Counted from the stretch's first letter, positions 50,070-59,700 are shown. The stretch: DNA of 64,000 nucleotides from an uncultured Candidatus Melainabacteria bacterium (GCA_934717855.1 CAKUZI010000009.1:1-64000), one strand, 5' to 3'. Numbers and translations are program-made. The notes: generated from the letters alone by a model not told the origin.

Positions 50070-51769
50070 TGAAAAAGTTTGAAGATATTGTTAGCGAAAA
50101 TGAACTTATTCTGTTGAGATACTACAACGACAGTTTAAGCAAAATAAAACAACAACTTCTTGATGCAGCAGTCAAGGGATATGACAAAACGCACCTTGAA
50201 CAGCTTCAGCAAAATGTTGAAGAAGAACTGGCAAAACTTCAAAAGAAATTTCAATTTTATTCAACTGAACAGACTGCAAAAATTTACAGAAAAGGTGTAA
50301 AAGGCACAGAAGCATCATTCAGACAACTGCACATTCAGTTCAACCCTGTAAAAGCTACAACTTACACGCAATTTTCAGGCTTACACAAAAACGCAATGAA
50401 AACATTGGCAATTAACACTTATAAGCCTTTGAAACGTGTTGTTGATGTTATTGGTCGTGATTGTATTGAATATTTTGAAAGAACAAATTTCAATTCAACA
50501 CAAGACATTTTGAAAAAACTTCTGAAATTTTTTCCTGATAATGAAGATTTGAGAGCAACAGGGCTTGCTTCTGTTCAGGGTGTTGTGAATGGAAACATCA
50601 CTTGGCAAAAAGCCATAAGAGATTTTCAAGAAGAATTTATGAAGGGTTCTATTTTCAAAGTGCCTTACTACAAAAAAGACGGCACACTTCATTCAATGGT
50701 TAGCCTAACAGACTATGCAGAACTTGTTGCAAGAACAACTTCTGCTGAAGCATACAGAAAAGGTGCAGAAACAACAATTCTTGACACTTTTGACGATATG
50801 GGCGATTTAGTACAAGTCAATGGGCATTCATCATTCCCAAACAGTCCTTGCATTCCTTTTGAAGATGCTATTCTTAGCCTTACAGGGAAAACAAAAGGCT
50901 ACACAACACTTGATGAAGCAAAAGCACAAGGCTTGTTTCACCCTAACTGTATTCATCACTTTGCTGTAACTGCTGAAGTGATTGAAGAATATGAAAGAAT
51001 TGAAGCTGGAAACGGTCAAGGCACAGTTTTAAATGAAGTTGATGCACCACCAACCAAACAAAGAGAAAAACTCGACAAAAACAGTGCTGGCTGGTCAATG
51101 GCTGATATTCTAAAAGGCTACACTGGCAATGATGAACTTGTAAAAAATTCTTTCACCAATGCACATATTGATAAAGAAGCAGCAGAAATTCTTGCAAATA
51201 TTCACAAATTACCAGCTGTAAAAATCATTGATGATGCTGGAAGGGGTTATTTCAATCCAGCAAGAAGTGTTATTTCTGCAAATAATGAAACAACATTCCT
51301 TCACGAATTTGGTCATTCCCTTGATATTGGTATAATGAAGGCTTCAACAAAAGGCTTCAGCCATTACAGTAAAGAATTGCAGAAAATCATTGAACAAAAC
51401 AGAATTAAGAGAATTGACAAATTCCCTGAAGCTGTAAAAGCAAAATTCATTGAAATTCAGAAGAAAACCATCAGAAGCAATGGCACAATAGATTTCAAGG
51501 CAAGAAGGCAATGGGGTGCTGTCAATGATATTTATGATGCACTTTGCAATGGCAATTTGCACAAACAGCCTTATTCTATGTACGGACATGGCACAAAATA
51601 TTACAGGCAGCAAGGAACAAAAGAACTTGAAATTTTTGCCAACTATGTGCAATTAAGACTTCAAAACAAGACAGAGCAGTTGAACTTTCTTAAAGAAAAC
51701 AGCCCTGAATTGTTGAAATCACTTGAAAACTTATTTACAATGTATGTAAAGGACATTAAGAAATTATGA
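50069..51769 (+). CDS. MuF/minor-capsid-2-like head protein with C-terminal HEFGH metallopeptidase-like domain
   Basis: The 566-residue protein has two parts. Residues 1-320 resemble phage minor capsid/MuF proteins: helical N-terminus, YAELVARTTSAEAYRKGAET, an NSPCIPFEDAILSLTGKTKG core and EAKAQGLFHPNCIHHFAVTA (C-x...H-P-N-C-x-H). From about 360 a separate domain begins, with TTFLHEFGHSLDIG (H412-E413-x-x-H416, zinc-peptidase motif) and a downstream acidic KELEIFANYVQ (E519/E521) that could be the third ligand. A linker TNAHIDKEAAEILANIHKLP joins them. MuF proteins with C-terminal toxin domains are known; this would be a peptidase version injected or carried with the virion. A 63-aa gene follows with ATGA overlap. 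Confidence 0.82.
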   Translation: MKKFEDIVSENELILLRYYNDSLSKIKQQLLDAAVKGYDKTHLEQLQQNVEEELAKLQKKFQFYSTEQTAKIYRKGVKGTEASFRQLHIQFNPVKATTYTQFSGLHKNAMKTLAINTYKPLKRVVDVIGRDCIEYFERTNFNSTQDILKKLLKFFPDNEDLRATGLASVQGVVNGNITWQKAIRDFQEEFMKGSIFKVPYYKKDGTLHSMVSLTDYAELVARTTSAEAYRKGAETTILDTFDDMGDLVQVNGHSSFPNSPCIPFEDAILSLTGKTKGYTTLDEAKAQGLFHPNCIHHFAVTAEVIEEYERIEAGNGQGTVLNEVDAPPTKQREKLDKNSAGWSMADILKGYTGNDELVKNSFTNAHIDKEAAEILANIHKLPAVKIIDDAGRGYFNPARSVISANNETTFLHEFGHSLDIGIMKASTKGFSHYSKELQKIIEQNRIKRIDKFPEAVKAKFIEIQKKTIRSNGTIDFKARRQWGAVNDIYDALCNGNLHKQPYSMYGHGTKYYRQQGTKELEIFANYVQLRLQNKTEQLNFLKENSPELLKSLENLFTMYVKDIKKL

Positions 51770-51957
51770 CACTACCAAAAGACATTTCACATCTAAACCT
51801 GACAAATAAAGAATATATGGCACTTTCAGTTGAAGAAAGAATTGAACTTGCTGAAAAATTGCCTTCAAATGGTTGGGATTTTCATTCAGAAGCAAACCCT
51901 GATACTGAAAAGCCTGTTTTGCCTTGTGTCATTGATGGTGTGATTATCGGAGAATAA
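51766..51957 (+). CDS. small protein (63 aa) coupled to the MuF-like gene, immunity candidate
   Basis: The 63-residue acidic protein reads MTLPKDISHLNLTNKEYMAL and has SVEERIELAEKLPSNGWDFH, ending GVIIGE. It begins on the ATGA overlapping the MuF stop. No homologous structural gene is known to me at this spot. MuF-type polymorphic toxins are often followed by a small cognate immunity gene, so this is a candidate. The function is inferred only from position. Confidence 0.55.
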   Translation: MTLPKDISHLNLTNKEYMALSVEERIELAEKLPSNGWDFHSEANPDTEKPVLPCVIDGVIIGE

Positions 51958-51986
51958 TTTTATACTTACCATAAGTGTTTAATTTT

Positions 51987-52016
51987 GAAGCCTTCCAATT
52001 TTGGGGGGCTTCTTTT
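51987..52016 (+). terminator. internal terminator before the scaffold gene
   Basis: GAAGCCTTCCAA-TT-TTGGGGGGCTTC (51987-52012) is a 12-bp stem with two G-U pairs, followed by TTTT. It would limit read-through from the portal/MuF part into scaffold and capsid. Confidence 0.75.
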
Positions 52017-52085
52017 CATTGCAAATTTTTAGGCTGCTTGATGCAGTCTATTCAGTTATACAAAAAGCAAAGGAGAAAAAGCGAG

Positions 52086-52730
52086 ATGCCAAAAGACAAC
52101 AATGGGGGAGAACCTCAAAACAACAACACAGAAACTTTCACAAAAGAACAAGTTCAACAAATGATTTCTGAAGCTGTTACAAAAGCCAATGAAGAAACAG
52201 AAACAAAGTTCAAAAAACACATTGAAGATTTGAACAAAGAAAATGCTTCAAGAAGAATTGACTTGAAAGACAGCAAGGAATTGAAAAAAGTTCTTGCTGA
52301 TGCACTTGGCTTGTCTGAAAAAGAAGTAAAAGAAACAGACCTTTTGAATGCAAAAATTACAGAGATTGTGAACAAAAATCAGGAACTTGAAACAAAGTTC
52401 AATGAAGCAACAAAAAAGGCTGCATTACTCGAAAAACAAGCAACAGTTGCAAAAATTGCAAAAGAACTTGGTTTGAAAGACAAAGCAATGAGCTTGGTTC
52501 AGTTAGATACTGAAAATCTTGAAGAAGCTGTGAAAAAAGTTGCTGAAGATTACCCTGAATTGAAAGTGAATTATCAAGTGGGTGGAAGTAGCAACCCGGC
52601 AAACTTCAATAATTCTTCAATGCCTAACCCATACAAAAAGGAAACATTCAACCTTACAAAACAGGCAATGCTTGAAGCAAACAACCCAACACAGGCTGCT
52701 AAGTTCAAAGCAGAAGCTGGCTTGAAATAA
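52086..52730 (+). CDS. capsid scaffold protein
   Basis: The 214-residue protein from ATG 52086 (MPKDNNGGEPQNNN) follows AAAGGAG; the open frame continues upstream through the terminator and is not used there. It is a helical, highly charged coiled-coil protein (FTKEQVQQMISEAVTKANEE ... LLNAKITEIVNKNQELETKF) with a Gly/Ser/Asn linker and a Thr/Ala-rich end. This is the composition and position of GP20/DUF4355-type scaffolds, immediately upstream of the major capsid gene. Confidence 0.8.
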   Translation: MPKDNNGGEPQNNNTETFTKEQVQQMISEAVTKANEETETKFKKHIEDLNKENASRRIDLKDSKELKKVLADALGLSEKEVKETDLLNAKITEIVNKNQELETKFNEATKKAALLEKQATVAKIAKELGLKDKAMSLVQLDTENLEEAVKKVAEDYPELKVNYQVGGSSNPANFNNSSMPNPYKKETFNLTKQAMLEANNPTQAAKFKAEAGLK

Positions 52731-52779
52731 GGCTGAAGAAAAACAAGAGTATTACAACAAAACATAAGGAGAAAAACAC

Positions 52780-53811
52780 ATGGGAACTATTGTAACTATT
52801 AGCGGCTTGCCTATTGATTTAGAAAAAGTTGCTTCTTATTCATTAGAAGAAACAACCTACAATTCCAGCTTAGTTGATTGTGGCATCATGGCAAGAGATG
52901 CTGAATTTGATGCTGTTGCTGCTGGAACTGGTACAACAGGCAAAATGCCATTTTGGAAAGATTTAAGCGGAGATTCTGAAGTTCTTCCTAGTGATGGTAA
53001 CACACCATTGGCAACTTCAGACATTGGTGCTGGTTTAGATGCTTGTGCTATTAACCACAGAGGTAAGGCATTCAAAGTAAATGACCTTGTAAAAGAACTT
53101 GCGAAAGTTCAAGCAAATGATCCGGGTGCTGACCCTATGGCAGTTATTGCAAACCGTATTGGTGTTTACTGGGCTGGTGAATATCAAAGAATGTTGCTTG
53201 CTATCTTGAAAGGTGCATTTGCTGCAACTTCAATGTCAGCATTGGTTCTTGATGTAACAGGCGAAAGTGCAGCTGCTGATAGAACAATCAATGCTGAAAC
53301 TTTGATTGATGCAGAAGGCAAACTTGGTGATAGAGGTTCAAACCTTCAAGCAATTATGATGCACTCCGAAACTGAACGCAAATTGCGAAAAGATGACTTG
53401 ATTGACTACATCAAGCCTTCAGAAGGTGGTAAGCCTATTGCTTATTATGGTGATAAACGTGTCTTGGTGAATGATGAATTGCCTGTTGAAACTGTTGAAG
53501 TTGGACAGGATAGCAACAAAACGACTAAAACAATTTACACCACTTATTTGTTCGGTCCGGGTGCTGTTGCATTAGGTGAAGATGCTTCTCCTGATTACCC
53601 AACACTTGAAAACGACAGAGAAAAGCTAAAGGGTAACGACATCTTAATTACAAGACGTAAGAACATTATCCACCCTCGTGGTATTAAGTTCAAAGGCTCA
53701 CCTGCTGGTGTTTCACCAACCAATGCAGAATTTGCAGTTGGTACAAACTGGGAAAGAGCATACGAACCTAAGAACATCAGAGTGGTACAATTCAAACACT
53801 TGCTTGCTTAG
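52780..53811 (+). CDS. major capsid protein
   Basis: The 343-residue protein follows the scaffold gene with AAGGAGAA. It is rich in Ala/Gly/Asp and has an AMIANRIGVYWAGEYQRMLL-type helix region (MAVIANRIGVYWAGEYQRML), ALVLDVTGESAAADRTINAE and AIMMHSETERKLRKDDLIDY. The pattern 'N-x-x-G-x-Y-W-A-x-x-x-Q...M-H-S' is typical of a group of HK97-fold coat proteins in Firmicutes and gut phages. A strong terminator follows, as expected for the most abundant product. Confidence 0.88.
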   Translation: MGTIVTISGLPIDLEKVASYSLEETTYNSSLVDCGIMARDAEFDAVAAGTGTTGKMPFWKDLSGDSEVLPSDGNTPLATSDIGAGLDACAINHRGKAFKVNDLVKELAKVQANDPGADPMAVIANRIGVYWAGEYQRMLLAILKGAFAATSMSALVLDVTGESAAADRTINAETLIDAEGKLGDRGSNLQAIMMHSETERKLRKDDLIDYIKPSEGGKPIAYYGDKRVLVNDELPVETVEVGQDSNKTTKTIYTTYLFGPGAVALGEDASPDYPTLENDREKLKGNDILITRRKNIIHPRGIKFKGSPAGVSPTNAEFAVGTNWERAYEPKNIRVVQFKHLLA

Positions 53812-53829
53812 TTGCGTTTGTCATAAGAA

Positions 53830-53858
53830 ACAGGGGCTGTTTTCAGCCCTTGTTTTTT
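53830..53858 (+). terminator. terminator after the major capsid gene
   Basis: ACAGGGGCTG-TTTT-CAGCCCTTGT is a 10-bp stem (one G-U pair), followed by six T residues. Confidence 0.88.
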
Positions 53859-53878
53859 CTAATATAGGACTTTTCAAA

Positions 53879-54412
53879 ATGAAAACAATTACAATTAACA
53901 AAAAAGAAATTCCTGTGTATTGCACTGTTGAAGAAGCAAACCAATATTTTGCAGAAAAATTTGGTGCAGAATTATGGGAAGAACAAACTGAAGAAAACAA
54001 GGCAAGATTGCTTGTAACAGCAACACGAAAATTGAACAAATTGAAATTAAAAGGCTTTCCTTGCGACCAAACACAGCCTTTGTTGTTCCCTCGATACTTT
54101 AAGCCAAATTTTCTTTCAAAAAGAACTTATACTTCTGAAGCTCATGCTGTTACGGTTTACGGCAAATCACTTGTGTATATTGAACAATCAGAAGAAATGT
54201 TGTTTGCTTGTTGTGAAGAAGCATTTTCATTGATTAACAGAAATGAAGATTCAATTCATATAAAAAACCAAAAACTGGGAATTCAAAGCACAAGTATCAT
54301 GGGCAATTCTGTTTCTTACACTGGATATGGGGCAGCAGAAGCTGTTCAATTATGCCCTGAAGCACTTGCTTGTGTTGATATGTACTTAATTAAGGTTGCA
54401 AAGGTGGTGTAA
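53879..54412 (+). CDS. head-tail connector (DnaT-like/gp6-type adaptor)
   Basis: The 177-residue protein starts at ATG 53879 (MKTITINKKEIPVYCTVEEA). CTVEEANQYFAEKFGAELWE followed by ARLLVTATRKLNKLKLKGFP and PLLFPRYF is the 'T-x-x-x-A-x-x-Y-...W-...A-L-x-x-A-T-x-x-L-D-x-L-x-x-x-G' pattern of head-tail connector proteins that Pfam names DnaT-like. It is the expected gene after the capsid. Confidence 0.8.
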   Translation: MKTITINKKEIPVYCTVEEANQYFAEKFGAELWEEQTEENKARLLVTATRKLNKLKLKGFPCDQTQPLLFPRYFKPNFLSKRTYTSEAHAVTVYGKSLVYIEQSEEMLFACCEEAFSLINRNEDSIHIKNQKLGIQSTSIMGNSVSYTGYGAAEAVQLCPEALACVDMYLIKVAKVV

Positions 54413-54413
54413 G

Positions 54414-54713
54414 ATGTTCAAACATTTTATGAACCAAACTTTCACTTTAAAAATTATTGATGGCACTGATGAATACAGTCAGCCAAATGTTGCAGAAACA
54501 AAAGAAAATTTACCTTGCAGAATACAGTGGAAAAACAAACTTATAATTTCAGGCAATGGACAGCAAAAGACTTCTGAAGGCAGTGTGCTAACAATGCAAG
54601 CTGCAAAAGTCGGTGATTTGATAGAACTGGAAGAAAAGGACTATTCAATCATTGCAGTAAGCCCTATGTACGATTTTGACAATATTATGCAAGGCTATCT
54701 TCTTTATTTTTAG
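54414..54713 (+). CDS. head-closure protein (SPP1 gp16-like)
   Basis: The 99-residue beta-rich protein starts at ATG 54414, one base after the adaptor stop. FMNQTFTLKIIDGTDEYSQP and KVGDLIELEEKDYSIIAVSP fit the 'head-tail joining' stopper fold (short N-terminal strand, D-x-Y/W-G, central K-x-G-D). The call rests on size, order and pattern. Confidence 0.65.
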   Translation: MFKHFMNQTFTLKIIDGTDEYSQPNVAETKENLPCRIQWKNKLIISGNGQQKTSEGSVLTMQAAKVGDLIELEEKDYSIIAVSPMYDFDNIMQGYLLYF

Positions 54714-54722
54714 GTGTTGCTT

Positions 54723-55130
54723 ATGAAAAGAGAATTTGAAATTGATGTGAAATGGTTTGGCAAAGCTGCTGCTGACAAAGTTATGAAAGCGGCAATGAAG
54801 GGATTGAAACAAGGTGCAGAAGTTGTTTCAGGCGAAAGCCAAAAACTTGCACCAGTTCTTTCAGGCACATTGAAAAGGTCAATTTGTGTTACTGAAGGGG
54901 GCTTGCCTGACTTACAACAATCTTTTGAAAAAGCAAAAACAAGAGATTTAAAAGAAGAAAAGGCTTCAGGACAACAAGAAGAAGCTGCTGTTTATGTTAC
55001 TGCAAATACACCTTATGCACACAAACAGCATGAAGAAAACAGAAACCATTCAAAATTCCTTGAAAGAGGATTGCAGAATGCTGAACACGTTATTCCAAAA
55101 CTAATTGAAGGGCAGCTGAAGAAACTATGA
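54723..55130 (+). CDS. HK97 gp10-like tail completion protein
   Basis: The 135-residue protein from ATG 54723 has a helix with GLKQGAEVVSGESQKLAPVL, then SGTLKRSICVTEG, VYVTANTPYAHKQHEENRNH and FLERGLQNAEHVI. This is the HK97-gp10 pattern (A-P-x-x-S-G-x-L-x-x-S-I; Y-A-x-x-x-E; F-L-x-x-A-L). It ties the neck to the tail. It overlaps the next gene by four bases. Confidence 0.8.
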   Translation: MKREFEIDVKWFGKAAADKVMKAAMKGLKQGAEVVSGESQKLAPVLSGTLKRSICVTEGGLPDLQQSFEKAKTRDLKEEKASGQQEEAAVYVTANTPYAHKQHEENRNHSKFLERGLQNAEHVIPKLIEGQLKKL

Positions 55131-55495
55131 ACGACATTATGAATGATATTAAAGACCATTTGATTGCTCAAAATATCTGCAAAAAAAATGAATTAAAATT
55201 CAATATTGCCGATAGTAGCAATGATGTAACAGTTTTATGGCTTTACGGTGGCTACAAGCAGCCTGTTGGCACTTCAAAAACTATTCAGGTGAAAACATAT
55301 TCAACAAAGCCTGAAATTGCAAAAGAACGCATTCAGCAGTTGTTTGATGCACTAATTTCAAGAGAACCAAACAGAATTTCAACAATAAACAATAAAAAAA
55401 TGCGAGTTGTTGAAAGTCAGCCACCATTTTTTGAAGAAAAAGACACACAAAACAGATTTGTATGGGTATTCAATATAACAGTAACGGCTTTTTAG
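55127..55495 (+). CDS. tail terminator/minor capsid-type protein
   Basis: The 122-residue protein overlaps the gp10-like gene (ATGA). It shows a mixed alpha/beta pattern with YGGYKQPVGTSKTIQVKTYS and ERIQQLFDAL, ending FVWVFNITVTAF. This is the size, position and terminal strand typical of tail terminator (gpU-like) or minor capsid proteins. Confidence 0.7.
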   Translation: MNDIMNDIKDHLIAQNICKKNELKFNIADSSNDVTVLWLYGGYKQPVGTSKTIQVKTYSTKPEIAKERIQQLFDALISREPNRISTINNKKMRVVESQPPFFEEKDTQNRFVWVFNITVTAF

Positions 55496-55518
55496 CCAAA
55501 AAGTAAAGGAGAAAAACA

Positions 55519-56070
55519 ATGACATTAGAAGTTCAACAAAATGTGTTGGGTGTTACTGAAGCATACATTGCAAAAGTAACCACAAACACTTCAACAACTT
55601 ATGAAACAGGTACAAAAATGAAGTTGCCTGATCTTAGTTCAATGGAAATTACAAAGACAACTGAAAAAAAAGAAGCAAAAGCTGGCTTGAAAGTTGTTGA
55701 TTCTTTCACACTTCAAACAGGGTTTGATGTGAAATTTAAGAATGTAAATATTCCACTTGATGTTCTTGCACTTATCAACGGTTCTGAAGTTACGCAAACA
55801 GGTGAAACTGGAACTGGTAAGGCATCAGTTATTGAAACTGAAAGTCAAGTGCCTGTTATGTTTAATTTAGAAGCAAAATCTGATTTGATTAACGGACAAG
55901 CAGCAGACATTCATGTTGAAATGTACTGTGTTAAAGGTATTCTTGACGTTAAAACAACAGCTGATGACTATTGGACTTGTTCATTTGAAGGCAGTGCATT
56001 TGCAAGAAAGAAAGATGGTGCTTATCGAGAACTCAGCATCAACGAAACAGACACTGCTATTGCTGGATAA
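55519..56070 (+). CDS. major tail (tube) protein
   Basis: The 183-residue beta-rich protein starts behind AAAGGAGAA. VTEAYIAKVTTNTSTTYETG and KMKLPDLSSMEITKTTEKKE resemble the N-terminal strands of siphophage tube proteins (T-x-x-Y-E-x-G-x-x-x-x-L-P-...I). GSAFARKKDGAYRELSINET closes it. A terminator follows, and then the frameshifted tail chaperone. Position fits gpV-type. Confidence 0.82.
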   Translation: MTLEVQQNVLGVTEAYIAKVTTNTSTTYETGTKMKLPDLSSMEITKTTEKKEAKAGLKVVDSFTLQTGFDVKFKNVNIPLDVLALINGSEVTQTGETGTGKASVIETESQVPVMFNLEAKSDLINGQAADIHVEMYCVKGILDVKTTADDYWTCSFEGSAFARKKDGAYRELSINETDTAIAG

Positions 56071-56090
56071 TTTCTATATTTATGTAAAAA

Positions 56091-56118
56091 GAACCCCTGA
56101 AAAATGGGGTTCTTTTTT
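56091..56118 (+). terminator. terminator after the tail tube gene
   Basis: GAACCCC-TGAAAAAT-GGGGTTC has a 7-bp perfect stem followed by TTTTTT. Confidence 0.88.
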
Positions 56119-56139
56119 GTATCAAGAAGGAGAAATGAA

Positions 56140-56556
56140 ATGACACTTGAAAAAATTATTACACCAAAAGTTGAAATCACTTTGTTTGGTAAAAAATACA
56201 ACTGTGAAATGAAAATCAGAAACTATGCTGTATTAAGAGAACGCACAGGAGTAAGAGAACACGAACTGTTGAAAGGCTTAATGGATGGAGATATTAAGTT
56301 TATTGTTTATGCAATTTGGGCTTCAACTTTAATTTTTGCAAAGTTTGATGAAACAGAACCAATAAAAGTGAAAAAAGAAATTCCAATGGAAAAACTTTTC
56401 AAACTTTCACTGCAAGAATTGAACGTGTTAGGCAATCAAGTTGCACAAGCAATTCAAGCATCTTTGCCTGAACCTTCAGAAAAAGAAAAGGCACTTGCAG
56501 AAAAAAAGCTAAGTGTGGCAACAAAACCAAAGCCACAGAAAAAAAGTATGAAATAG
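56140..56556 (+). CDS. tail assembly chaperone, short (G-type) frame
   Basis: The 138-residue protein from ATG 56140 (MTLEKIITPKVEITLFGKKY) has RNYAVLRERTGVREHELLKG and a Lys/Pro-rich end. It sits between tail tube and tape measure, where G/GT chaperones lie. A run of seven A residues at 56539-56545, three codons before the TAG stop, permits a -1 frameshift into the frame 56544-56756. The short form would chaperone the tape measure. Confidence 0.82.
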   Translation: MTLEKIITPKVEITLFGKKYNCEMKIRNYAVLRERTGVREHELLKGLMDGDIKFIVYAIWASTLIFAKFDETEPIKVKKEIPMEKLFKLSLQELNVLGNQVAQAIQASLPEPSEKEKALAEKKLSVATKPKPQKKSMK

Positions 56557-56756
56557 ACTACGCATTTTTATATTATGCAACGTGTGTGCATTTGCACTTA
56601 TCTGAAAAGATTTTTTGGTGCAGCACTCACAGAAAAATTGTTGATTTGCTTGATATTGACAGGGAAGTCAACACACTACCTGAAGATAAAAAGAAAAAAC
56701 AAAATCAGCCTTCAGATAAAAAACTAAGTTTGCAAGAAGTAAAAAAACTTTTATAG
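56544..56756 (+). CDS. tail assembly chaperone, T-type extension reached by -1 frameshift
   Basis: This 70-codon frame has no start codon of its own near the left end. It begins K-YEIDYAFLYYATCVHLHL and continues SEKIFWCSTHRKIVDLLDID, ending QEVKKLL with TAG at 56754-56756, 12 bases before the tape measure. Read through the A7 run (C-AGA-AAA-AAA-GT context, peptidyl Lys-AAA re-pairs perfectly one base back) it gives a GT-type fusion of about 205 residues. The extension is well composed and would otherwise be an unexplained 200-bp gap. Confidence 0.75.
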   Translation, partial: KYEIDYAFLYYATCVHLHLSEKIFWCSTHRKIVDLLDIDREVNTLPEDKKKKQNQPSDKKLSLQEVKKLL

Positions 56757-56768
56757 GAGAGAAAACCA

Positions 56769-59700
56769 ATGACAACAACAGCTGGACAAGTTGCCGTAAA
56801 ATTGAATATTGACAAAAGCCAATTTGAAGCTGGAATGAACAGTGCAAAAAAATCTGTTGATTTACTTTCAGTTGCACTTGGCAGCCTTGCTTCTGTCGGT
56901 GCTGGTGCAATGTTGTTGAATATCGGAAAACAAGCCTTGAAAGCATCTTCTGACTTTGAACAAGCAAATGTTCAGTTTGGGGTTATGCTTGGAAGTGCTG
57001 AAAAAGCAAGCAAACTTGTAAACGAATTGCAGAATATGGCAAATGTTACACCATTTGAAACACAAGATTTGCTGGATGCTTCAAAAACTTTGTTAAACTT
57101 TGGCACAAACCTTGAAGAAATTCTTCCTGATTTGCAAATGCTTGGTGATATTTCAGGGGGTAATAGGGAAAGAATGCGTTCAATGACACTGGCATTTTCT
57201 CAAATGTCATCTGCTGGTCGTTTGATGGGGCAAGATTTGCTTCAAATGATTAACGCAGGTTTCAACCCTTTGCAAGTTATTTCAGAAAAGACTGGCAAAT
57301 CAATGGCAGAATTGAAAGACGAAATGGGAGAAGGCAAAATTTCTGTTGAAATGGTGAAGCAAGCCTTCAAAGATGCGACTTCAGAGGGTGGCAGATTTTA
57401 TGGAATGATGGACAAACAAAGTGAAACCCTTGAAGGTCGTTTTTCCACTTTAAATGATGCCTATACCTTGATGATTAGAAGTATTTCTGATGGTGCATTG
57501 CCTGTTATTAAGCAAGAAGTTATTGAAGTAACAAAACTTGTTGAAAAAACAACAGAAAACATTGCTGCTTTCAAAGAATGGGCTGCTGTAAATCAAACAA
57601 CACTTTATGGCTTGCAAAATGCAAGTATTGCGATTGCTGGGGCTGTTGTTGGTAGCACTGCACTTGCAAAAATTATTCCACAAGTACAAACAGCTTATGC
57701 TGCTGCAACTGCAACGATTGAAGCAGAAGCTGCTGCACAAACTGCATTAAGTTATGCACAAAAAGTTGCTGCTGCTGAAGAAGTCGGACTTTATCAAGCA
57801 ACACTGGCTTACAATGCAGCCTTAGCAACAGAAAACACACAACTTATTTCAGCTGCAAAGGCAAATTTGCAAGAAGCACAAGCAACACAGGCTGCTGCCG
57901 TTGCAAAAGTTGAAGCCACAACTGCTACTGCTGCAAATACAAAAGCAAGTTCTGCACAATTATTGATGACTGGCAACTTATCAAGAGCAATTAAAGTGGC
58001 TACTGTTGAAGTGAAGGCTTTCACTGCTGCTTTGCTTTCAAACCCCTTAACTTGGGTAACTGTTGCAGTTGGTGCTGGTGCTGCTGCTTGGTGGAAATAC
58101 CAGCAAGCCGTTCACGAAACAGAAAATGCCATCAAAGACTTGAATGCAGCACAAGACCAAAATGTTGATACAACAACTGATGCAATTAGAACAATTAAAG
58201 AGCTTCAGGGTGTTAAAAAATTGGATTATGACCAAACCAAAAGGCTTGATGAAGCTATCCAATACTTAACAGACAAATACCCTAACTATATCAACAAATT
58301 GAAGCAAGAATTGGCACTAAAAGGGCAGATTTCACAAGCAACTGCTGAACAGATTGCAAATGAATTAACCCTTGCAAAAGTTAAGCAATTAACAGAGAAA
58401 AAGCAGAAAATTGACAAAAAAGTTAAAAATTCTGTGAAGGGTTATAAGCAATCACAAGTTATAAGAGCAGCACGTTTTGGCACTCCAATTCCTACTGAAA
58501 ATACAGGCAGACTTGGTGCAAGTAAATCTTTGCAACGAGATCAGGACATGGTGAATAAGGAATTGGAAAAAGTAAAAAAGGAACGTAGGGCAATAGTGAA
58601 TGAATTGACCAGTTTGAATGTTCAGGCTTCTTCTTATTCCCCTTCAACTTCAACTGCAAGCACCAGTAAAAAGAAGAAAAAGAAAACGGACAAACAACTT
58701 GCGGCAGAAGCAAAGGCAGCAGCAAAAGAAGCACTAGAATACAAACTTGCTTTGCTTGATGTTGAAAGATACAAAACTGAAAGAACTGATGCTGAAATCT
58801 ACAAATATGAACTTAAAAAAGCAGATTTGAAAATTGCAGCAGCGAAAAAAGGCACTTCAGAATATGCACAAGCATTGGCTGAAAAATTGCAACTTGAAAG
58901 AGATTATGAAAAATCTTTGAAAGATTTGCAAAGTTCAAAGGTTGTTGATGATTTGACCTACAACAAACAGGAAATTGACAACAAACTTGCCATAATTCAG
59001 CTTGAATATGATGCACATAAAATTTCAAAAACACAAATGCTTCAAACTGAAATTCAGTTCATCAATCAGAAGAAACAGCTTGAAATGGCTGCACTTGAAG
59101 AACAGCTAAAACTTGTAAAAGGCAATGCAGCTGAAGAAGTGAAAATAAAACGTGCAAGCCAAAAAACAATGGAAGATTACAACATTGAAGCTAACAGAAA
59201 AGCCCTTGAATTATGGGAACATCAACATGAAGCCTTCAAGAACGTAACTTCTGACATATCAAGTGGCTGGGGTTCAACAATTTCTGATTTGCTGAATGGC
59301 AATTTGACATTTGAAGGTGCTTTGAGTTCGTTGGTTGACACTGTTCTTAATTCTTTTGGCAATATGTGTGGCACTATGGTTCAAAACTGGGTTGCTGACC
59401 ACTTGACAATGGAAACAGTAACAAAACTTTTTGGAATTCAAAAAGTTGCAACTGACCAAATGATAAATGCAAGCAATGCTGGTGTGATTGCAAGCAATAC
59501 AGCAGTAACAGCAAGCAATATTACAACAGCAGCTTCTGAAGGTACATTGTCAGCAACAGGGGCAGTTCTTGCAACTACCAACACAGCAGTTGCAGTTTCT
59601 GCTGGGGCAGCAGCAACAACACAAGCAGCTGCTGCTGGCACTATGGTTGCAGCTTCAGGCACAATGGCTGCTGGGGCTTCTGCATTGCTTGCACCTACAA

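Noticed and set aside
51975..52085. N-terminal extension of the scaffold frame
   Set aside because: It covers the internal terminator hairpin and lacks a ribosome site; AAAGGAG precedes ATG 52086.
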